Below, piece by piece: positions 8,687-19,495 of a DNA stretch of 20,402 nucleotides. The DNA comes from Saccoglossus kowalevskii (Eukaryota > Hemichordata > Enteropneusta > Harrimaniidae), in the NCBI RefSeq assembly GCF_000003605.2, contig NW_003126779.1, positions 1-20,402 of the forward strand. The letters run 5' to 3'. The first letter of the stretch is position 1; every line of letters begins with the position of its first letter. Below the pieces are notes generated by a model, which was given only the letters and a program-made list of their open reading frames with translations, was not told the DNA's origin and searched no databases. The position numbers and the translations under genes are program-made.

Positions 8687-9501
8687 GATGGAATAGGGTA
8701 GTCATTCACATGAGCTACAATACAGAATAGAACATTATGAACAACGTACACCTTGCTGGAATAGGGTAGTTATTCAATTAAGGTACAATACATAATTGAA
8801 CATTATGAACAACGTACACATTATTGGAATAGGGTAGTCATTCAAATAAGCTACAATACAGAATAGAACATTATGAACAACGTACACCTTGATGGAATAG
8901 GGTAGTCATTCAAATGAGCTACAATACAGAATAGAACATTATGAACAACGTACACCTTGATGGAATAGGGTAGTCGTTCAAATAAGCTACAATACAGAAT
9001 AAAACATTATGAACAACGTACACCATGATGTAATAGGGTAGTCATTCAAATAAGCTACAATACAGAATAGAACATTATGAACAACGTACACCTTATTGGA
9101 ATAGGGTAGTCATTCAAATAAGCTAAAATACAGAATATAACATTATGAACAACGTACACCTTGATGGAATAGGGTAGTCTATCAAATGAGCTACAATACA
9201 GAATAGAACATTATGAACAACGTACACCTTGCTGGAATAGGGTAGTATTTCAAATAAGCTACAATACAGAATAGAACATTATGAACAACGTACACATTAT
9301 TGGAATAGGGTAGTCATTCAAATAAGCTACAATACAGAATAGAACATTATGAACAACGTACACATTATTGGAATAGGGTAGTCATTCAAATAAGCTACAA
9401 TACAGAATAGGACATTATGACAACGTACATCTTGGTGGAATAGGGTAGTCATTCAAATAAGCTACAATACAGAATAGAACATTATGAACAACGTACACAT
9501 T
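8687..9501 (+). repeat. Array segment leading to EH copy 3, with L series
   Basis: Starts with an ATTCACATGAG monomer and a GCTGG/ATTAAGG monomer with CATAATTGAAC. From about 8940 it follows L: GTCGTTC with AATAAAACATT, CCATGATGTAATAG, the CTAAAATACAG/AATATAACATT monomer, GTCTATCAAATG and GTATTTCAAAT. Compared with 3601-4135 it lacks the GCTGG/ATTAAAG monomer and carries two extra ATTGG monomers. Confidence 0.83.
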
Positions 9502-10317
9502 ATTGGAATAGGGTAGTCATTCAAATAAGCTACAATACAGAATAGGACATTATGAACAACGTACACCTTGATGGAATAGGGTAGTCATTCAAATGAGCTA
9601 CAATACAGAATAGAACAGTATGAACAACGTACACCTTGATGGAATAGGATGGTCATTCAAAAGAGCTACAATACAGAATAGGACATTATAAACAACGTAC
9701 ACCTTATTGGAATAGGGTAGACAATCAAATAAGCTACAATACAGAAAAGAACTTTATGAACAACGTACACCTTGGTGGAATAGGGTAGTCATTCAAATAA
9801 GCTACAATACAGAATAGAACATTATGAACAACGTACACCTTGATCGAATAGGGTAGTCATTCGAATGCGCGACAGTACAGAATAGAACATTATGAACAAC
9901 GTACACCTTGATGGAATAGGGTAGTCATTCAAAACAGCTATAATACAGAATAGAACATTACGAACAACGTATACCTTGATGGAATAGGGTAGTCATTCAA
10001 AACAGCTATAATACAGAATAGAACATTATGAACAACGTATACCTTGATGGAATAGGGCAGTCATTCAAATGAGCTACAATACAGAATAGAGCATTATGAA
10101 CAACGTATACTTTGATGGAATAGGGTAGTCATTCAAATGAGCTACAATACACAATAGAACATTATGAACAACGTACACCTTGATGGAATAGGCTAGTCAT
10201 TCAATTGAGCTACAATACAGAATAGAACATTATGAACAACGTACACCTTGATGGAATAGGGTAGTCATTCAAAACAGCTACAATACAGAATAGAACATTA
10301 TGAACAACGTATACCTT
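9502..10317 (+). repeat. EH higher-order unit, copy 3
   Basis: Complete unit at offset 5366 from copy 2 (AGTATG at 4251/9617; ATGCGCG at 4499/9865). Private changes include GTAGACAATCAAAT near 9720 and GTATACTTTGATGG near 10110. Confidence 0.92.
9842..9909 (+). repeat. CpG-rich variant monomer, copy 5 of 8
   Basis: Same form as copies 1 and 2, closing the E half of EH copy 3. Confidence 0.92.
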
Positions 10318-10790
10318 GATGGAATAGGGTAGTCATTCAAATGAGCTACAATACAGAATAGAACATTATGAACAACGTATACCTTGATGGAATAGGGTAG
10401 TCATTCAATTAAGCTGCAATACAGAATAGAACATTATGAACAACGTACACCTTATTGGAATAGGGTAATCATTCAAATGAGCTACAATACAGAATAGGAC
10501 ATTGTGAACAACGTACACCTTGATGGATAGGGTAATCATGCAAATAAGCTAAAATACAGAATAGAACATTATGAACAACGTACACCTTGATGGAATAGGG
10601 TAGTCATTCAATTAAGCTACAATACAGAATAGAACATTATGAACAACGTACATCTTGGTGGAATATGGTAGTCATTCAAATAAGTTACAATACAGAATAG
10701 TAGAACATTATGAACAACGTACATCTTGGTGGAATAGGGTAGTCATTCAAATAAGCTACAATACAGAATAGGACATTATGAACAACGTAC
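10318..10790 (+). repeat. Block G, copy following EH copy 3
   Basis: Matches 14188-14589 at offset 3870 (ATTGTGAACA at 10501/14371) and 4952-5265. Order: GTATACC monomer; ATTAAGCTGCAATAC; ATTGG with GTAATCATTC; GGACATTGTG; GTAATCATGCAAATAAGCTA; then ACATCTTGGTGG monomers. Confidence 0.87.
10698..10703 (+). repeat. 3-bp duplication (TAGTAG) giving a 71-bp monomer
   Basis: CAGAATAGTAGAACATT replaces CAGAATAGAACATT. This is the only clear +3 length variant I saw. The second G block at 14188 lacks it and has one ACATCTTGG monomer fewer. Confidence 0.85.
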
Positions 10791-11925
10791 ACCTTGGTGG
10801 ATAGGGTAGTCATGCAAATAAGCTACGATACAGAATAGAACATTATGAACAACGTACACCTTGATGGAATATGCTAGTCATTCAAATGAGCTACAATACA
10901 GAATAGGACATTATAAACAACGTACACCTTGATGGAATAGGGTAGTCATTCAAATGAGCTAAAATACAGAATAGAACATTATGAACAACGTACACCTTGA
11001 TGGAATAGGGTAGTCATTCAAATGAGCTACAATACAGAATAGAACATTATGAACAACATATACCTTGATGGAATAGGGTAGTCATTCAAATGAGCTACAA
11101 TACAGAATAGGACATTATAAACAACGTACACCTTGATGGAATACGGTAGTCATTCAAATGAGCTACAATACAGAATAGGACATTATGAACAACGTACACT
11201 GATGGAATACGTAGTCATCAAATGAGCTACAATACAGAATAGGACATTATGAACAACGTACACTTGATGGAATAGGGTAGTCGTTCAAATAAGCTACAAT
11301 ACAGAATAAAACATTATGAACAACGTACGCCATGATGGAATAGGGTAGTCATTCAATTAAGCTACAATACAGAATAGGACATTATGAACAACGTACACCT
11401 TGATGGAATAGGGTAGTCATTCAAATGAGCTACAGTACAGAATAGAACATTATAAACAACGTACACCTTGGTGTATAGGGTAGTCATGCAAATAAGCTAC
11501 GATACAGAATAGAACATTATGAACAACGTACACCTTGATGGAATATGCTAGTCATTCAAATGAGCTACAATGCAGAATAGGACATTATAAACAACGTACA
11601 CCTTGATGGAATAGGGTAGTCATTCAAATGAGCTACAATACAGAATAGAACATTATGAACAACGTACACCTTGATGGAATAGGGTAGTCATTCAAATGAG
11701 CTACAATACAGAATAGAACATTATGAACAACGTACACCTTGCTGGAATAGGGTAGTTATTCAATTAAGGTACAATACAGAATTGAACATTATGAATAACG
11801 TACACCTTTGGTGGAATAGGGTAGTCATTCAAATAAGATACAATACAGAATAGAACATTATGAACAACGTACACATTATTGGAATACGGTAGTCATTCAA
11901 AGAAGCTACAATACAGAATAGGACA
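10791..11925 (+). repeat. Block F, copy 1
   Basis: Matches 14590-15660. From 11266 onward the offset is 3736, falling to 3735 after an extra T at about 11807. The rare GTACGCCATG (11325/15061) and ATTCAATTAAGCTAC are shared. From about 11505 it also follows block A (AATATGCTAG at 1361/11542) through the GCTGG/ATTAAGG monomer. Confidence 0.87.
11194..11264 (+). repeat. Indel-rich extra monomer in block F copy 1
   Basis: Reads TACACTGATGG (two bases lost), AATACGTAGTCATCAAATG (two lost) and TACACTTGATGG (one lost). The partner near 14990 lacks this monomer altogether and is regular, so the shortened monomer coincides with a copy-number difference. Confidence 0.8.
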
Positions 11926-12217
11926 TTATGAACAACGTACACCTTGATGGAATAGGGTAGTCATTCAAATGAGCTACAATACAGAATAGAACATTATGAA
12001 CAACGTACACCTTGATGGAATAGGGTAGTCGTTCAAATAAGCTACAATACAGAATAAAACATTATGAACAACGTACACCATGATGGAATAGGGTAGTCAT
12101 TCAAATAAGCTACAATACAGAATAGAACATTATGAACAACGTACACCTTGATGGAATAGGGTAGTCATTCAAATGAGCTACAATACAGAATAGAACATTA
12201 TGAACAACGTACACCTT
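11926..12217 (+). repeat. Continuation of block A-like series
   Basis: Follows 1745-2030 in order (GATGG plain, GTCGTTC with AATAAAACATT, CCATGATGG, plain monomers) at an offset of about 10182. It is a third, shorter copy of the early part of block A, next to block A copy 2. Confidence 0.82.
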
Positions 12218-12421
12218 GATGGAATAGGGTAGTCAATCAAATAAGCTACAATACAGAAAAGAACTTTATGAACAACGTACACCTTGGTGGAATAGGGTAG
12301 TCATTCAAATAAGCTACAATACAGAATAGAACATTATGAACAACGTACACCTTGATCGAATAGGGTAGTCATTCGAATGCGCGACAGTACAGAATAGAAC
12401 ATTATGAACAACGTACACCTT
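12218..12421 (+). repeat. Truncated E module (last 3 monomers)
   Basis: Only the last three E monomers remain: GTCAATCAAATAAG with AAAAGAACTTTATG, GGTGG, and the CpG-rich GATCG monomer. The first starts GATGG rather than ATTGG. It runs straight into block A copy 2. The corresponding stretch in copy 1 (780-1326) holds about eight more monomers, including the H module. Confidence 0.88.
12354..12421 (+). repeat. CpG-rich variant monomer, copy 6 of 8
   Basis: Regular form with CATTCGAATGCGCGACAG. Its 3' part overlaps the start of the A copy 2 match, so the joint lies inside or just after this monomer. Confidence 0.92.
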
Positions 12422-13849
12422 GATGGAATATGCTAGTCATTCAAATGAGCTACAATGCAGAATAGGACATTATAAACAACGTACACCTTGATGGAATAGG
12501 GTAGTCATTCAAATGAGCTACAATACAGAATAGAACATTATGAACAACGTACACCTTGATGGAATAGGGTAGTCATTCAAATGAGCTACAATACAGAATA
12601 GAACATTATGAATAACGTACACCTTGCTGGAATAGGGTAGTTATTCAATTAAGGTACAATACAGAATTGAACATTATGAATAACGTACACCTTGGTGGAA
12701 TAGGGTAGTCATTCAAATAAGCTACAATACAGAATAGAACATTATGAACAACGTACACATTATTGGAATACGGTAGTCATTCAAAGTAGCTACAATACAG
12801 AATAGGACATTATGAACAACGTACACCTTGATGGAATAGGGTAGTCATTCAAATGAGCTACAATACAGAATAGAACATTATGAACAACGTACACCTTGAT
12901 GGAATAGGGTAGTCGTTCAAATAAGCTACAATACAGAATAAAACATTATGAACAACGTACACCATGATGGAATAGGGTAGTCATTCAAATAAGCTACAAT
13001 ACAGAATAGAACATTATGAACAACGTACACCTTGATGGAATAGGGTAGTCATTCAAATGAGCTACAATACAGAATAGAACATTATGAACAACGTACACCT
13101 TGATGGAATAGGGTAGTCATTCAAATGAGCTACAATACAGAATAGAACATTATGAACAACGTACACCTTGATGGAATAGGGTAGTCATTCAAATAAGCTA
13201 CAATACAGAATAGAACATTATGAACAACGTACACCTTGATGGAATAGGGTAGTCATTCAAATGAGCTACATTACAGAATAGGACATTATAAACAACGTAC
13301 ACCTTGATGGAATAGGGTAGTCATTCAAATGAGCTACAATACAGAATAGGGCATTATAAACAACGTACACCTTGATGGAATACGGTAGTCATTCAAATGA
13401 GCTACAATACAGAATAGGACATTATGAACAACGTACACCTTGATGGAATAGGGTAGTCGTTCAAATAAGCTACAATACAGAATAAAACATTATGAACAAC
13501 GTACACCATGATGGAATAGGGTAGTCATTCAAATAAGCTACAATACAGAATAGGACATTATGAACAACGTACACCTTGATGGAATAGGGTAGTCATTCAA
13601 ATGAGCTACAGTAGAGAATAGAACATTATAAACAACGTACACCTTGGTGGATAGGGTAGTCATGCAAATAAGCTACGATACAGAATAGAACATTATGAAC
13701 AACGTACACCTTGATGGAATATGCTAGTCATTCAAATGAGCTACAATGCAGAATAGGACATTATAAACAACGTACACCTTGATGGAATAGGGTAGTCATT
13801 CAAATGAGCTACAATAAAGAATAGAACATTATGAACAACGTACACCTTG
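12392..13849 (+). repeat. Block A, copy 2
   Basis: Partner of 1326-2783. Differences I could count include AATAACG for AACAACG near 12613, AAAGTAGC for AAAGAAGC near 12785, CATTACAGAATAGG with ATAAAC near 13268-13290, and CAATAAAGAATAG near 13813. The shared rare TAGAGAATAG and AGGGCATTATAAAC monomers rule out chance resemblance of common monomers. Confidence 0.92.
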
Positions 13850-14187
13850 GTGGATAGGGTAGTCATGCAAATAAGCTACGATACAGAATAGAACATTATG
13901 AACAACGTACACCTTGATGGAATATGCTAGTCATTCAAATGAGCTACAATACAGAATAGGACATTATAAACAACGTACACCTTGATGGAATAGGGTAGTC
14001 ATTCAAATGAGCTACAATACAGAATAGAACATTATGAACAACGTACACCTTGATGGAATAGGGTAGTCATTCAAATGAGCTAAAATACAGAATAGAACAT
14101 TATGAACAACGTACACCTTGATGGAATAGGGTAGTCATTCAAATGAGCTACAATACAGAATAGAACATTATGAACAACATATACCTT
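13844..14187 (+). repeat. Block F leader, extra copy
   Basis: Matches 10791-11060 at offset 3053, rising to 3121 after one additional monomer. It shares the GGTGGATAGG/CTACGATACAG monomer, ATATGCTAG, CTAAAATACAG and the uncommon ACATATACC at 14179/11058. Confidence 0.83.
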
Positions 14188-14589
14188 GATGGAATAGGGT
14201 AGTCATTCAAATGAGCTACAATACAGAATAGAACATTATGAACAACGTATACCTTGATGGAATAGGTTAGTCATTCAATTGAGCTGCAATACAGAATAGA
14301 ACATTATGAACAACGTACACCTTATTGGAATAGGGTAATCATTCAAATGAGCTACAATACAGAATAGGACATTGTGAACAACGTACACCTTGGTGGATAG
14401 GGTAATCATGCAAATAAGCTAAAATACAGAATAGAACATTATGAACAACGTACACCTTGATGGAATAGGGTAGTCATTCAATTGAGATACAATACAGAAT
14501 AGAACATTATGAACAACGTACATCTTGGTGGAATAGGGTAGTCATTCAAATAAGCTACAATACAGAATAGGACATTATGAACAACGTAC
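14188..14589 (+). repeat. Block G, copy without EH
   Basis: Partner of 10318-10790 at offset 3870. It is flanked on both sides by F leader copies, whereas the other G copies follow EH. Private variants are GGTTAGTC near 14265 and ATTGAGATACAATAC near 14480. Confidence 0.86.
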
Positions 14590-15660
14590 ACCTTGGTGGA
14601 TAGGGTAGTCATGCAAATAAGCTACGATACAGAATAGGACATTATAAACAACGTACACCTTGATGGAATAGGGTAGTCATTCAAATGAGCTACAATACAG
14701 AATAGAACATTATGAACAACGTACACCTTGATGGAATAGGGTAGTCATTCAAATGAGCTAAAATACAGAATAGAACATTATGAACAACGTACACCTTGAT
14801 GGAATAGGGTAGTCATTCAAATGAGCTACAATACAGAATAGAACATTATGAACAACGTATACCTTGATGGAATAGGGTAGTCATTCAAATGAGCTACAAT
14901 ACAGAATAGGACATTATAAACAACGTACACCTTGATGGAATACGGTAGTCATTCAAATGAGCTACAATACAGAATAGGACATTATGAACAACGTACACCT
15001 TGATGGAATAGGGTAGTCGTTCAAATAAGCTACAATACAGAATAAAACATTATGAACAACGTACGCCATGATGGAATAGGGTAGTCATTCAATTAAGCTA
15101 CAATACAGAATAGGACATTATGAACAACGTACACCTTGATGGAATAGGGTAGTCATTCAAATGAGCTACAGTACAGAATAGAACATTATAAACAACGTAC
15201 ACCTTGGTGGATAGGGTAGTCATGCAAATAAGCTACGATACAGAATAGAACATTATGAACAACGTACACCTTGATGGAATATGCTAGTCATTCAAATGAG
15301 CTACAATGAAGAATAGGACATTATAAACAACGTACACCTTGATGGAATAGGGTAGTCATTCAAATGAGCTACAATACAGAATAGAACATTATGAACAACG
15401 TACACCTTGATGGAATAGGGTAGTCATTCAAATGAGCTACAATACAGAATAGAACATTATGAACAACGTACACCTTGCTGGAATAGGGTAGTTATTCAAT
15501 TAAGGTACAATACAGAATTGAACATTATGAATAACGTACACCTTGGTGGAATAGGGTAGTCATTCAAGTAAGCTACAATACAGAATAGAACATTATGAAC
15601 AACGTACACATTATTGGAATACGGTAGTCATTCAAAGAAGCTACAATACAGAATAGGACA
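14590..15660 (+). repeat. Block F, copy 2
   Basis: Partner of 10791-11925. It lacks the ATATGCTAG monomer near the start and the shortened monomer at 11194-11264, and it has CAATGAAGAATAGG near 15305 where the partner has AATGCAGAATAGG. It overlaps the start of block C copy 1 by about half a monomer. Confidence 0.87.
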
Positions 15661-16464
15661 TTATAAACAACGTACATCTTAATGGAACAGGCTAGTCATT
15701 CAAATCAGCTAAATACAGAATAGGACATTATGAACAACGTACACCTTGGTGAAACAAGGTAGTCATTCAAATGATCTACAGTACAGAATAGAACTGTATA
15801 AACAACGTACACCTTGATGGAATAGGGTAGTCATTCAAATGAGTTACAATACAGAATAGAACATTATGAATAACGTACACCAGATGGAATAAGGTAGTCA
15901 TTCAAATGAACTACAGTACAGAATACGACATTATGAACAACGTACACCTTGATGGAATAGAGTAGTCATTCAAATGAGCTACAATACAGAATAGAACATT
16001 ATGAACAACGTACACCTTGATGAAATAGGGTAGTTATTCGAATGAGCTACAATACAGAAAAGGACATTATGAACAACGTACACCTTAATGGAATATGCTA
16101 GTCATTCGAATGAGCTACAATACAGAATAGAACATTATGAACAACATACACCTTGATGGAATAGGATAGTCATTCAAATGAGCTACAGTACAGATAGAAC
16201 ATTATGAACAACATTCACCTTGATGGAATAGGGTCGTCATTCAAATGAGCTACAGTACAGATAGAACATTATGAACAACGTACACCTTGATGGAATAGGA
16301 TAGTCATTCAAATGAGCTACAGTACAGCGTAGGACATTCTAAACAACGTACACCATGATGGAATAGGGTAGTCATTCAAATGAGCTACAATACAGAATAG
16401 AACATTATGAACAACGTACATCTTGGTGGAATAGGCTTGTCATTCAAATGAGCTACAATACAGA
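15626..16464 (+). repeat. Block C, copy 1
   Basis: Matches 19496-20402 at offset 3870 (ACATCTTAATGG near 15674/19544; TGAAATAGGG at 16021/19891), rising to 3938 near the end because the partner has one more monomer. It holds many private variants: GAAACAAGGTAG, ATGATCTACAG, ACACCAGATGG, AATAGAGTAG, TTATTCGAATG, CAGATAGAAC (two 67-bp monomers) and CAGCGTAGGACATTC. A three-base loss near 15710 (CAGCTAAATACAG) is absent from the partner. Confidence 0.9.
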
Positions 16465-16565
16465 ATAGAACATTATGAAAAACGTACACCTTGAGGGAAT
16501 AGGGTAGTCATTCAAATGAGCTACATTACAGAATAGGACATTATAAACAACGTACACCTTGATGG
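16465..16565 (+). repeat. Link between block C copy 1 and block B copy 2
   Basis: About one and a half monomers, with AAAAACGTACACC, TTGAGGGAATAG and CTACATTACAG, not matched by the sequence before block B copy 1. The switch to block B occurs near 16566. Confidence 0.75.
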
Positions 16566-17375
16566 AATAGGGTAGTCATTCAAATGAGCTACAATACAGA
16601 ATAGGACATTATGTACACCGTACACCTTGATGGAATAGGGTAGTAATTCAAATGAGCTACAATACAGAATAGGACATTATAAACAACGTACACCTTGATG
16701 GAATAGGGTAGTCATTCAAATGAGCTACAATACAGAATAGGACATTATAAACAACGTACACCTTGATGGAATACGGTAGTCATTCAAACGAGCTACAATA
16801 CAGAATAGGACATTATGAACAACGTACACCTTGAAGGAATAGGGTAGTCATTCAAATGAGCTACAGTACAGAATAGAACATTATAAACAACGTACACCTT
16901 GATGGAATAGGGTAGTCATTCAAATGAGCTACAATACAAAATAGAACATAGCGAACAACGTACATCTTGGTGGAATAGGCTTGTCATTCAAATGAGCTAC
17001 AATACAGAATAGAACATTATGAACAACGTACACATTATTGGAATAGGGTAGTCATTCAAAGAAGCTACAATACAGAATAGGACATTATGAACAACGTACA
17101 CCTTGATGGAAAAGGGTAGTCATTCAAATGAGCTACAATACAGAATAGAACATTATGAACAACGTACACCTTGATGGAATAGGGTAGTCGTTCAAATAAG
17201 CTACAATACAGAATAAAACATTATGAACAACGTACACCATGATGGAATAGGGTAGTCATTCAAATAAGCTACAATACAGAATAGAACATTATGACAACGT
17301 ACATCTTGGTGGAATAGGGTAGTCATTCAAATAAGCTACAATACAGAATAGAACATTATGAACAACGTACACATT

Positions 17376-17783
17376 ATTGGAATAGGGTAGTCATTCAAAT
17401 AAGCTACAATACAGAATAGGACATTATGAACAACGTACACCTTGATGGAATAGGGTAGTCATTCAAATGAGCTACAATACAGAATAGAACAGTATGAACA
17501 ACGTACACCTTGATGGAATAGGATGGTCATTCAAAAGAGCTACAATACAGAATAGGGCATTATGAACAACGTACACCTTATTGGAATAGGGTAGTCAATC
17601 AAATAAGCTACAATACAGAAAAGAACTTTATGAACAACGTACACCTTGGTGGAATAGGGTAGTCATTCAAATAAGCTACAATACAGAATAGAACATTATG
17701 AACAACGTACACCTTGATCGAATAGGGTAGTCATTTGAATGCGCGACAGTACAGAATAGAACATTATGAACAACGTACACCTT
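17376..17783 (+). repeat. E module alone, second copy
   Basis: Same six-monomer order as 6582-6989 at offset 10794, including the shared AGGGCATTATG and TTTGAATGCGCG. It is likewise not followed by H. Confidence 0.9.
17716..17783 (+). repeat. CpG-rich variant monomer, copy 7 of 8
   Basis: Carries the TTTGAATG (CpG to TpG) change found also at 6922. Confidence 0.92.
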
Positions 17784-19074
17784 GATGGAATAGGGTAGTC
17801 ATTCAAATGAGCTACAATACAGAATAGGACATTATAAACAACGTACACATTGATGGAATAGGGTAGTCATTCAAATGAGCTACAATACAGAATAGGACAT
17901 TATAAACAACGTACACCTTGATGGAATACGGTAGTCATTCAAATGAGCTACAATACAGAATAGGACATTATGAACAACGTACACCTTGAAGGAATAGGGT
18001 AGTCATTCAAATGAGCTACAGTACAGAATAGAACATTATAAACAACGTACACCTTGATGGAATAGGGTAGTCATTCAAATGAGCTGCAATACAAAATAGA
18101 ACATAGCGAACAACGTACATCTTGGTGGAATAGGCTTGTCATTCAAATGAGCTACAATACAGAATAGAACATTATGAACAACGTACACCTTGATGGAATA
18201 CGGTAGTCATTCAAATGAGCTACAATACAGAATAGGACTTTATAAACAACGTACACTTTGATGGAATAGGGTAGTCATTCAAATGAGCTACAATACAGAA
18301 TAGGACATTATAAACAACGTACACCTTGATGGAACAGCGTAGTCATTCAAATGAGCTACAATACAGAATAGGACATTATGAACAACGTACACCTTGATGG
18401 AATAGGGTAGTCATTCAAATGAGCTACAATACAGAATAGGACATTATGAGCAACGTACACCTTGATGGAATAGGGTAGTCATTCAAATGAGCTACAGTAC
18501 AGAATAGAACATTATAAACAACGTACACCTTGGTGGATAGGGTAGTCATTCAAATAATCTACGATACAGAATAGAACATTATGAACAACGTACACCTTGA
18601 TGGAATATGCTAGTCATTCAAATGAGCTACAATGCAGAATAGGACATTATAAACAACGTACACCTTGATGGAATAGGGTAGTCATTCAAATGAGCTACAA
18701 TACAGAATAGAACATTATGAACAACGTACACCTTGATGGAATAGGGTAGTCATTCAATTAAGGTACAATACAGAATTGAACATTATGAATAACGTACACC
18801 TTGGTGGAATAGGGTAGTTATTCAAATAAGCTACAATACAGAATTGAACATTATGAACAACGTACACCATGATGGAATAGGGTAGTCATTCAAATAAGCT
18901 ACAATACAGAATAGAACATTATGAACAACGTACACATTATTGAAATAGGGTAGTCATTCAAAGAAGCTACAATACAGAATAGGACATTATGAACAACGTA
19001 CACCTTGATGGAATAGGGTAGTCATTCAAATAAGCTACAATACAGAATAGAACATTATGAACAACGTACACCTT

Positions 19075-19142
19075 GATCGAATAGGGTAGTCATTCGAATG
19101 CGCGACAGTACAGAACAGAACATGATGAACAACGTACACCTT
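19075..19142 (+). repeat. CpG-rich variant monomer, copy 8 of 8
   Basis: Has ACAGAACAGAACATGATG as at 8211. It is followed by a partial H module (to about 19344) in which the first monomer ends GTACACC instead of GTATACC. Confidence 0.92.
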
Positions 19143-19337
19143 GATGGAATAGGGTAGTCATTCAAAACAGCTATAATACAGAATAGAACATTACGAACAA
19201 CGTACACCTTGATGGAATAGGGTAGTCATTCAAAACAGCTATAACACAGAATAGAACATTATGAACAACGTATACCTTGATGGAATAGGGCAGTCATTCA
19301 AATGAGCTACAATACAGAATAGAGCATTATGAACAAC

Positions 19338-19495
19338 GTATTACCTTGATGGAATAAGGGTAGTCATTCAAATGAGCTACAATACAGAATAGAACATTAT
19401 GAACAACGTACACCTGATGGAATAGGGTAGTCATTCAATAAGCTACAATATAGAATAGAACATGATGAACAACGTACACGTTGATGGAATAGGGT
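19338..19495 (+). repeat. Indel-rich patch between block B copy 2 and block C copy 2
   Basis: Small gains and losses: CGTATTACC (+1), AATAAGGGTAG (+1), CACCTGATGG (two bases lost), TTCAATAAG (one lost), with substitutions AATATAGAATAG, ACATGATGAAC and CACGTTGATGG. Block B similarity ends on its left and block C similarity starts on its right. Confidence 0.8.

Larger units (their letters stand above)
16566..19365 (+). repeat. Block B, copy 2 (about 41 monomers)
   Basis: Partner of 5636-8510. It lacks the two monomers corresponding to 6363-6500, and it is one monomer longer around 18250-18320, where copy 1 has a shortened patch. Other private changes are GTACACCGTAC at 16614 and GAGCTGCAATACAAAATAG near 18083. 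The end is blurred by the patch that starts at about 19338. Confidence 0.9.
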
